From positions 1,612,001-1,676,000 of the forward strand of contig JAXDDX010000052.1 of NCBI GenBank assembly GCA_034670405.1: 64,000 bases of DNA, in the 5' to 3' direction. This document shows positions 1-10,500 of the stretch, in pieces; position 1 is the first letter of the stretch; each line of letters begins with the position of its first letter. Origin of the DNA: Hoplostethus atlanticus. Its lineage: Eukaryota > Chordata > Actinopteri > Trachichthyiformes > Trachichthyidae. The translations under genes were made by a program, and so were the position numbers. Below the pieces are notes generated by a model. It was not told the DNA's origin and did not search any database. It worked only from the letters and a program-made list of their open reading frames with translations.

Positions 1-2517
1 GATCGTGTATATCCTATTTATTTACTGTTATTGCTGCATATTCCATAAGGGAAGTTTCATGCCAGCAGTCATTTCACAAGAGTAAGAGTCACACTATTCT
101 GATCTCTCATTTTGCAATGACACTTGAATTGATCTTAGTTACTTGGTAGAGAACAGTAACAGCCAACAGATGACGACAGCTCTGATGCTGCTGTTATTTA
201 TAGGCGTTGTTTTGGCACCTGCTGTGCAAAGGAAAATGGAAAGGTATGTGATTTCCATGGCAACTAGATAGCAATTAAACCTCGGTTTTAACCGTTAGTT
301 ATTAACTCTTCACTAGAGCAGTCATAGATATTCACGGGAATGTGTATTGCTGACCTATGGCATCTGTGTATTGCTGACCTATGGCATCAGTGCATTCGTA
401 AACATGCCTACAATACACAGGGAGAAATGTCACAGTTACGATGGTGCAGTGGGTACGTTCACACTGCAGGCCTTTATCCTCAGTTCTGAATTATTGCTCA
501 TGTCTGATTTTTTTTTAATGACTATTCATATCATATCATTTAACAAATTTGGCTTCAAATTTGACCCTATGGTATGGTACCAAATTCATGAAAATGTACT
601 CAGGAGAATCATATAAGATGTATTTATTGTCATGGCAACACTGGCAAATTCTGATTTGAGGGTTCAAATACAAGTCACCGTGCAGGTTGCACGACTCGGG
701 ATCCGAATTTTGTACATTTGGACCACAAATCCATGTGGTCCAGATCAGAATTGAAAAAAGTTTACTCCGTGCAGCTTTTTGCTGTTCACACTGATCCAAG
801 TAACATCAGGTCTGTGCCACATATGAGAGGGAAAAAAAGACAAGCGGGACATTCTCAGCTGCAGTGTAAAAACCGTCCCGCAGAGAGTCTGAGGCTCAGA
901 GCCAAGCCAAATCGGAAACGGCAGAGGTTACGACATTGCGTGAAATCAAATCTCATCACTGAAGGATATTTCCCACCCACTGCGTGTCCTCTCCTGCATA
1001 AAGCCTGTCACGCCCAATTATTCTCAATGAGCTCTGATGAGCGAGGCGTAAATGAATCCCCTCTGTCAGTTTATTATTGATGCCCGGGCACGGAGGAGGA
1101 TGTATCTATTTTTCATCAGTCCATGTAAAATACAGGAGCGCTAATAGACCATTCATCTCCGTTAGCAAAAGGGAATTTCACTGCGCTGTAAATATAGAAC
1201 ATCTGCAGAGCTGTCATGGCACGAGTTGCTGACAGTAAACTGATAGTGTGCAACCTTATTCAGAGAGACGGGAATTGGTAATTAGAGCGGAGGCTTGTCC
1301 ACAGCAATATTTGCTATATCGGCAATACTTCTACATATATTCTGCATGTTCTGTATGTATTACGAGTGGCTGGAACAAGCCTGTGAATATTTTAAACATG
1401 TATACATCTAGAGAAATTCTCAAATATTAGCCTCTTACCCCACGTAAGCCCACCAGCAAAGTGGGGGCGTTTCTAGATGTTCTGCTGGTTGTATATGTCA
1501 ATGGCAAGCAATCAACTCCCTGAAGGCCTCAGGTCATTTTTTTTCATTGACGTTTTCATTTCGTTAGCGATTTAGAAATACTGAATCATTTTTGTTTGGC
1601 ATTACAAAAGTCGAATTTGGAGACATTGAATATCAGTAATAAATGTTGGATTTCAGCAGCTTCAAAAATATCAAAAATATCATCAATTGGTCAAATTCCA
1701 CCCCAGAGTCCAGAAAGACAGTAGGGAGGAAGAAAGGCACCTCACGTCCAGCTTATGGCGTGTCCGTTAGCAGCCTGGACAGTTAGCTTCTGTGTCACGG
1801 AGGAGTTTTAAGACCGCGGGGTGCGATAAAGATGTGAGCGCCGGCTGCTGCCAGCTAATCTCCCGGTACGAGCTTCTTCATGGCCCCTCTCATTACAACC
1901 CACATCTCCTTTTATAGGCCCGTAGAGCAGCCGGCCATCTGCGGACGAGAGGGCTGCTAGTGGGTGATTTACCACTGGGGCGGGGGGGGGGGAGGGGGGG
2001 GTAAATCCAGCAGCCCCCCCACTAGACTTCCATGTTAGTCTAATTGAAAGAGAAACGGCGGGGTGATCATGCTATAACAACATGCCCACGCCCCGCACCC
2101 GCAAGCCCCCGCTGAGCTGATAGACTGCTGCAATAAAGCATAAATAAAATGGATTGGATTGCAGAGGGGGGTGGGGGGGGGTGGGGGCGGCAGGGGGCTG
2201 GAAACCCCCTCGTTGGCTCATTGACTCTGAGGGAGTGGGGAAATAAAGAAAGAGAGGAGCACTTCCACTGCGGCACAGATTAGATGACAGTCTGCCGGCA
2301 ATTTGTTCCTTCCCTCGTTCTTTTGCTTTCAACTCATATTGTATCATCTGTGTTCTCTCCGTTCCTCTATTTTCTATATAGATCTGTGTGTGTGTGTGTG
2401 TGTGTCTTCTTCCTCTCTCTCCTTCTGGCTATTTATCATAGTAGATAGTCTCTTGGGGGTGCATGGAAACCGGGTATAACCCCAGTAGATTCTCCCTAGA
2501 TCAGAAAGGTTTTTTCA

Positions 2518-2561
<44 letters not shown>

Positions 2562-3782
2562 CGTATCTGTTTTTCTCTACTTTGTTCTCTGTCTGTCGTT
2601 CAGCAGGGCTCAGAGTTTAGACCGCAATGAAGCCGCAACAGCGTCAGGCTTTCGGGTTTGGGGTTAGACTGATGTTGTTTCAGAGGTTTCATCCTCAAGA
2701 ATAAAAATCTGGGAGAAAAAGGCAGAATACTTGGAATTTTTCATTTTATTTCTGTTTTGCCACAAAACATCAGCAGGTAGTTTCAATCCAATAATATCGG
2801 CAACAGCCTCCGAAAATCTGCATCAGTCGAACCCCAGTGTGGATGACTCTGAATTTAAATGAACGTTCAGTGTCACACAGCCACATGAACCATAAATGAA
2901 GCATACTAGATCACAACATAAAAAAAAAACACCTCTTCGGCACAGAAATCACAACCATTTCAGAGCAAGGCCGGGAAACGCAACTGCGAGATACATTAAT
3001 CTCTCCGGAGTTTGTCAGCTCTTCACGGTAAAGCAAGGCCAATGGTCAGCAGAAACAAATGCATCGCGGGAACAAACAAGATTAGAGATGAAGTTTGATC
3101 CCAGCGGAGCAATTTCACATCAAAGCTGTATCACGATGCAGTCGCAAAGTAAATAAATTCAATTTACATCGTCAAGCTACAGGGGCCCATTAAGCATCTC
3201 CCATTATTGAACTTCTCCTGTGATCTACTGTATCTTGTGGCCACAAGGGCTGATTAGATACAGCTGAGGCAAACATTTTCTTATAGCAATTGCCTTCTTA
3301 GGGCCAGTATAAAGCTCACGTGCTGGTTCAATGGCTCAGTTTCAGGAGTGGAATGAGTCCCAAAATATCCTACTCAAATACTAGTGCTGTCACTTTCATA
3401 AAATTTTACTTTTAAGCAAAATCAAATAACCGATCTTGTACTCATGGTAGTGTGGAATGTTCTAAAAATAAGATTCTGAAATCAATGCCATTATTTGACC
3501 TGAGATTTATTTTAAAATCCCCATTATTCAATAACGTTACTACATTGCTGTTTCTTTTGCTAGCAGTTATCCAACTAGCTACCGAGGCTAGCAAACTAGC
3601 TTAACAACAACCAGGCTAACACAAACCAATCATACTGTAGCTGGATGCTAAGGTACTATCATGCTAAACTTGAGCCATTAATGTGCCAGCTAGCTACCTT
3701 CATGTTTCCTCTTCATGCTTGAACAGGTTTGATACAATGTAATTTACAATTACAAGAGATTTTGATACAATGCTTAATGTTA

Positions 3783-3838
3783 CATTACATTACAGGCATT
3801 TAGCAGACGCTTTTATCCAAAGCGACTTACAATAGGTA
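3783..3838 (-). repeat. SINE tail fragment (teleost tRNA-derived type)
   Basis: It contains GCATTTAGCAGACGCTTTTA then TCCAAAGCGACTTACAA, the reverse complement of the tail shared by the SINE copy at 7945-8070 and the fragment at 17455-17515. Only the tail is left. It is followed by another widespread repeat (3840-3972, AAGTAAAAGTA...CTTCCACCACTG). Confidence 0.6.
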
Positions 3839-4926
3839 ATGTGTAGTGGAGTGGATACAAGTTAAAATGTAGCAAAACGTACTTAAGTAAAAGTAAAATT
3901 ACTGACGTCAAAACATATTCCAACACAAATACACAAAAAAACTACTCAATTACAGTTACTTCCACCACTGCTTGATAGTGTTGGATTGAGTTAGTGTTGG
4001 TTGCGTTTCGCGATATATTTATCCTGTGTGGCCCTGTACCGTCTTTTTGAACACATGAGGTGGCATTCTTCATGCAGTCCAATGGACAACAGGGGTTAGA
4101 ACAACTTGCACCCTTCTCTTAGAAACAAAAGCACCATTTAGGAAAAAAAAAAAGCAGTTCTTATCAATAGCCTTTCATTAAAACCAAAACATGATAAATG
4201 GCCATAAAGTCCAAGAAGACAAGACAAAGTGATGTAGCATATAGTGGGCATTTTGTGGTTGCGAGGCAATTTGTCTCTGTGAAAGCTCCCCGTTAGCACC
4301 AGTGTTATGATGCCACAATGCCTCTATGATGACTCTTTTATCTCTTTTTTTAGTCCCTGGTGAGCCCACGAGTTTCAGAGTTTTTTGGTTGGCCTGGATA
4401 TTTATAGCTACAGCTGACCATGGTAATGACTTGCTCAGGGAATGATAGGACGGCGCTACAGCAGCTGCACTGGTCTAGGATGTTGCTCTAATGAGAAATA
4501 CTATAAAGACCCACGCTGCTCTTCTTATCTCTATTTATTTGAGACGCTACAGAGCTGGCGAACATCCCTCAACACTAACAGAGTGTGTTGGAACCAACGG
4601 AAGTCAAAGGTCGCCATTTATTGGCCTGTTTAATCTCCCTACATATTTCCTCGCCTGAGGCGCGGGACTGTCCCTAACAGACAGAATCGATAGCAGTGCT
4701 CCTGCCAAGCCATCCGAGGGCTAACAATAAAACTAGGACAATTACAGTGAGATGGATCAGAGTGTTTAGCAGAAATATATTAATATGTATGGCCAAATGC
4801 CAGAAGGCTGGAGGAAGACAGATCGGTGGAAATAAAAAAGCAGTTAGTTAACTGGTCACACGAGAGCCAGCCTGGACACATTCCCTACATATTGGCATTG
4901 TGTGTCTCTGTCAGATATGACAGTCC

Positions 4927-4965
<39 letters not shown>

Positions 4966-5725
4966 CCTGCTTCACAAATCCAGTGGGTGGTAACCACAGG
5001 GGGACACTGGTAGAGAAAATGTCAGTGTTGTGTTATGCTGTGTAAAATGGCATTTTCCCATGGAATGTTTCTTGTTTTGTTTACCTTTACTTGACCAGAC
5101 AGGTTAATTAAGAATAAATTCTCGCTTGCGATGACAGCTTGGTAAATCGGGGTCTATGGGGGTTCCTGCTGCTTCGAAAAGAATAAAGTGTTATAAATAT
5201 GAGAATCCACACGTTAGAGTAGTAGAGTATTTTAATGCAAGCAGCCTGGATGGCCCTGTGGTTAAGATTTCATCACAAATTTTTTTGTGAAATGAGCATG
5301 AACTCTGAAACATAGGTTACGCATTGTGGACACGAAGAATGTAAAGATCATGTTCACTCTATTTCCATGTGTTCGTTACGTAGAAAGTTGAAAAGCTAAC
5401 GGTTTAGGCAACTAAAACAACTTTGTTTAAAGTTAGGGTTAAGAAAGAAATACTTATCTATCACCTCGGGACAAAACTAATGTCATCTCAGGAAACACAG
5501 CTCCCATAAAGGGAAGGGAAGACGTTGTATTCAGGGTTCAACCGATATGGGTGTGTGAAGCCGATATTTTGTGCCGATGTTCAATATCTTTAAATTTGAC
5601 CATTTGATGCCAACATTTTTCTTCCTTTTTCTTGCTTTGTACAGTAAGCTGAACACTATCTGTTCTTGTAATACACATCCACAGCTGTGTACTACACAAC
5701 ACGCTTGTCCAAAATCATACTACAT

Positions 5726-5960
5726 TAGGGTTCGATTGATATGGGTTTTTCAAGACCAATACTGATATTTTTGGATTGAAGCTGCCAATAGAGAACATTT
5801 TGTCGCAATATTATTAATATCTGACCATTGCGTGCTAAAAAAATATGTAATCAATCAAACTGCATCATATCCATCATATCAGAGGTGGATCACACTGGCT
5901 GGACCGTATTTGATTTTCATTAAAAGGCCAATATCGGCCACAGATATCGGTCTAACCCTA
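5726..5960 (+). repeat. MITE family A, near-complete copy
   Basis: It begins TAGGGTTCGATTGATATGGG and ends GATATCGGTCTAACCCTA, so the termini are imperfect inverted repeats (TAGGGTT...AACCCTA) about 235 bp apart. The interior has ATTTTTGGATTGAAGCTGCC and CATATCAGAGGTGGATCACA, which recur in other copies. No coding capacity. A left-end fragment of the same family lies just before it at 5526-5615. Confidence 0.7.
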
Positions 5961-6691
5961 CTTTGATTTACCTTATTGCATTCAGTTCTGGGGGAGGATA
6001 AAATGATTCAGTTTGTCAGATGAACCATGTTGCCAAAGCATCTAAATACAAGTGAATAGTGACATAAATAACAATTCTAGTGAACAAAACGAAATGATTA
6101 CACGTAGATATAATCACTCCTTCTCTCAAATTCAATGTTTGCATTGGCCTTGACTGTAAATTTACAGTGTTGCCAAGGTAGAAAAGTTAATAAATACAAA
6201 TCCTATTTTATTTTTGTAGTTTCCCTCATCATTGCATGTCGCTCATTTTGTGACATGCGTCGTGGTTTACTTGTTTGTCATTCAGTTTGGATTGGAAGTC
6301 TGGATTTAATGAGTCACATTTTTTGAAGCAGTCAGCTGTGATATCATCATATTTGTCACATTTATATATATATATTTCTATGTTCAGACTGTGGTCACTC
6401 AGTCTGGATGTGGTCAGGATTTGCTACAGATGCTACAGATAGTCATATTTTGTTTGTTGAGCAATTTGGTTGAGTGTAATTTGCGACGGTAAAGCAGTGC
6501 TGTTCTTAGGCTGGTTACTAGTAGGTGTTGGTCTGGTGGTTGGTTGGTCAGCTGGTACCAACTGACCCAGTTGGTCAGTCACATAACCAGCTGACAGATG
6601 GGTCTCTTTTTGGGGTTCGATTCTTGGGTTTGCAATACCTGACATTTTAGTGGGTTTTGGGGACTTGATTTAAGATGCATCCAAAATGTAA

Positions 6692-6694
<3 letters not shown>

Positions 6695-6758
<64 letters not shown>
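6695..6758 (+). repeat. (TC)32 microsatellite at a splice acceptor
   Basis: A pure TC dinucleotide run of 64 bp ending 8 bases before the AG of the sez6 Sushi1 exon. It therefore serves as that exon's pyrimidine tract. Confidence 0.9.
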
Positions 6759-6761
<3 letters not shown>

Positions 6762-6766
6762 CTTAG

Positions 6767-6952
6767 CCTTCGTGTTGAGCTGTATCTTCCCCCAGCGGCC
6801 AATCTACGGCGATGTATCAGTGACCAGCCTCCACTCCGGAGGGGAGGCCTTCTTCTTCTGTCTGACGGGCTACCAGCTCCAAGGCCCCAACACTCTGACC
6901 TGCCGCAACGCCAGCACCCCCTACTGGAGTGGCAAGGAACCGCAGTGCCTGG
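6767..6952 (+). CDS. sez6: sez6 exon: Sushi/CCP domain 1
   Basis: Acceptor ATCCTTAG, donor G|GTAAAC, phase 1 in and 1 out, 186 nt. It reads [19 protein letters not shown] and ends with SGKEPQCLG, a four-cysteine CCP module equivalent to the human segment beginning SCHFPRRPAYGDV. A (CT)n microsatellite of 64 bp lies directly before the acceptor. This is the first exon of the gene visible in the window. Confidence 0.9.
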
Positions 6953-7541
6953 GTAAACTGAGATAAACTAAGCTGAGATATCCAGGGAAAAGCAGAATCA
7001 AAGTTTCAGAATCTTTTATATTTATTCTAAATTATAATTATTAGCATTCATAATAGGGTTATTACTATTAGCTTTATTGTCATTATTATTAAATATTTGG
7101 GTTATTATCTTTAGTATTATTATGGCTTCCAGCTGTAGCTTTGTAAAAAGTTAATTTAATTTCTGGGTGTGTTTTCTCTGCTTGTCAGTGAAAACAGCCC
7201 TCCTCCAGCCGTTCAGAGTGCTAAGATCAACAATCAGAGCATTTTTAGTTTTAGATTCTCCACTGGAGTTTCTCCCTGTTGTCTGTGCTCTGCTGGCCGT
7301 TTTGCATGACAGGCCTGGGAGATAGACAAGGCCCGGCCTCCCGCAGGAGTGTTTGGACGACGGATCTCATTTTGTTACTCCGATGAGACTTGCTGATGAA
7401 TAATAAGTGACCATTTTACTCCTGGCCGCTCTGATCGACATTGCTTTGGAGCACAGGGAGTGCTGCTCAGAAAGCAATTTGAAAGCGTTTTTTTGTGTGG
7501 CTGCGTGTCTGTATCTCTGCAATCTTGATTGTGTTTGTATC

Positions 7542-7586
<45 letters not shown>

Positions 7587-10500
7587 CGCGTTCTAATGTG
7601 CCCCCAGTCAACTCAGAGCTTAAAGCAGGTTTGTCGGGGTGTGATTACTGAAGACTGGGCAGGGTGCCACCAGGCTCCGTCCTCCTGCTCCACTTTAATT
7701 AAGTTTTGTCTGCATGGATAACCTTGACCTGATCTGTTGGGAAAGAACACACAAGCACATTCCTACAGAGGGCGCTATACATCTTAATGATCTCTATGTG
7801 TAAATTAATCTGATTGATTACCTGTCAGAGAAGTTTTTCTTCCTGACTTCACTTCATGCTTCCTTTCTTCCTTGAAAAAAAAGTGAAGTGTTTTTTTATC
7901 TAGTCACTCTCTACATATGTAAGGTGTTCTGTACATTACATTAGATGTCCGGCCCAGACAGCTCAGCCGGTACAGCATGAGAATCTCAGTCTCAGGGTTG
8001 TGGGTTTGATCCCAATATACTGTCAAGTACCTTTGTAAGTCGGTTTGGATAAAAGCATCTGCTAAATGACATAGATTCATGGCGTAGACCTGGTTATGTG
8101 AATACATATTCTGCACATCCCATATACAGTTTAAGCTGTAAATTCACCTATGCTTATATTCTCTCCCATTTGTATATAATATACTTGTATATTTTAGAAT
8201 TTATCACTTATTTCATACTGCATATATTTCATAGTTTGGTATGGGCTGACATCAACATCACCTGACCATATTTTGGCTTTTACCAACACCTACTAGTAAC
8301 GAGCCTAACAAACTATCTGTAGCATTGGAAAGAGCAAACCAAAAGTCAAAATATGCTCAGGTTTTGGTGTCAGCCCATCAATATATATATATTGAATATA
8401 GCAAACATACAATTTCAACACTAGAACATGCTAAATAGAAATGTATGAATGAAAGCATGAAAGGGTGTGGCTTACAATATTAAGAGGGTGTGCAAAATAG
8501 CAAATGTGGTAGCAAAAGAACTCAATGAGATGAAAGATGATACAATATGAAAATACAACAAATGAAATAGGTTCTGAAACATATTTTCATATCAAACATA
8601 TTTTCTTTTTTTTATTTTATTTGTCTCAGTATGTTCGACTGCTGTTATTTTGCACGCCCTCAGAATTTTATACCCCCAATTTGCTATTGTGGCAAAGTGC
8701 CACATAACCGGGGTCCTTGACAGACAGAGACATAGGCAGGGGAGAGTTAATGGGCCAGCAGGGCCGTTTTATTGTCCAACCAATACCGGCAACAATAATA
8801 CCCACGGCCCGGGTTGACGGCAGCGCGCCGTCGGCGCCGTCTCCCTCCGCCGGCGCCCTCCTTCGGTCCCGGTGGGCCAGCCGCGGAGCCCCAAGGCTGC
8901 CCCAGCCTGCCAGGCTTCCAGGGGCATCCTGCCCCAACCCCGACTGGTCAGCCCTTGCAGGTGGCTCCCGACTGCGTCCTCCGTGGACCTCCGCCGGACG
9001 CCGCGGCAGGAGACGGCCCGCACCCGCTCCGTCGCTCCCGCTGGCGCTGGCCCCCGTCTCTCCGCATCCACGCGCCAGCCTCTCACACTGGCGCGTCCCT
9101 CTCTCACACTCACATTCACACACACGTTAAAAAGGCCCCAGCTGCAATCAGTCCCAACTGGCTGCAGCTGGAACCGGATCCAGGAAAGAAGCAGTCCACT
9201 AACTCACCTCTCTCCTGGATCCAATTAAGCCTCCCCCCACCCTCCCTCCAGTCCGCCACAGCTATATTCCTATTTATTTTTATTTATCTTTGCTGTATCC
9301 TATTAATTTTAGCACTGACCCAATTCCCCCACGGGGATCGTTTAAACCTGCACAAGGCAACATCTTACATTGGCAGCCCTAAATGGCAGCGAGAGGTAAT
9401 AATGAAGTCCTCAAAATTCAAAACCCAGAAATCCAGTAAGGTGATGTCAGTAAACTAGTGTCTGATGGGGGTGGAGGAGGTGAAGAGGTTCAGCCACCGT
9501 TGGTGAGTCCAGCTTTCTCTGGACGGAGTGTTTGCTCACTGCAGTTTAGGAGAGACTTTTGGATTTCACGCTTAAAAGGAAAAAAAATCCACCCTCAAAT
9601 ACTGTCATTGTTTTGTATCATCAATTTGTGAGGTTCAATGCGTTCTAGAAGTTATTTGATATGAGAAAGTGTTGTAATTTACTTTTTTGGTGTACTCACT
9701 TGCTCTCAACCTGCCTCATCAACTTCTACTTCAGTAAGTGATTTACTTTCCCAGTATAGCTTTTCACCAACCCCCAGAGAACGTGCCTGGACTTGTATTC
9801 AGCTTAGTTTTCATGTGTAGGTGGAGAGAGCAATAATGATATCAGTAGCGATATTGAAAGCATGAGAGCGAGAGCTTCCAGTCGAGAAAAAGCCATGACC
9901 CTGACTCAAAAGAACATGCATTGTAGCTGCATTGCATTGTGGTCTATCTTGGCCACTGTCGGTGAAGAAATTGGTACACTATATGGCCAAAAGTCAGTGG
10001 ACACCTGACCATCACACCTATATGAGCTTGCTGGACATCCCATTCTAAAACCATGGGCATTAATATGGAGTTGGACCATCCCTTTATGGCTACAACAGCT
10101 GCCACTCTTCTGGGAAGGCTTTCCACAAGCTTTTGGAGTGTGTCTGTGGGAATTTGTGGCCATTCAGCCAAAAGAGCATTTGTGAGGTCAGGCAGTGAAG
10201 GCCTGGCTCGCAATCGGTGTTCTAATCCCTCCCAAAGGTGTTCAATGGGGTTGGGGTCAGGGCTCTGTGCAGGCCAATCGAGTTCCTCCACACCAAACTC
10301 GTCTAACCATGTCTTTATGGACCTCGCTTTGTGCACAGGGGCACAGTCATGCTGGAACAGCAAAGGGCCTTCCCCAAACTGTTGCCACAAAGTTGGAAGC
10401 GCCCAATTGGCTAAAATGTCTTGGTATCCTGTAGCATTAAGATTACCCTTCACTGGAACTAAGGGGCCAAGCCCAAACCCTGAAAAACAGACCCAGACCA

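Larger units (their letters stand above)
1..6694. other. Intron sequence upstream of the first visible sez6 exon
   Basis: No coding exon could be supported. CUB1 and signal-peptide exons would need about 1 kb of coherent frame, which is not here. It holds (TG)n at 2388-2405, (CT)n at 2521-2559, (TG)n at 4930-4962, G-rich runs at 1980-2000 and 2165-2190, SINE and MITE relics noted separately, and a transposon-like scrap near 5081-5160. The remainder shows nothing recognisable. Confidence 0.6.

Noticed and set aside
170..243. An ATG with a signal-peptide-like MTTALMLLLFIGVVLA followed by a GTATGT donor
   Set aside because: It could be a first exon of sez6, but the large second exon and CUB1 coding sequence that should follow are absent from 244-6766, and the short frame is within chance expectation.
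718..1080. A 120-codon open frame
   Set aside because: No recognisable domain, no splice context and no similarity to SEZ6.
7945..8010. A tRNA-like A-box/B-box pair
   Set aside because: It does not fold as a complete tRNA and is joined to the SINE tail, so it is a SINE head rather than a tRNA gene.
8668..9458. Several overlapping long frames on both strands
   Set aside because: They all sit in the GC-rich block where stops are rare; products are Pro/Arg/Ala-rich without domains.
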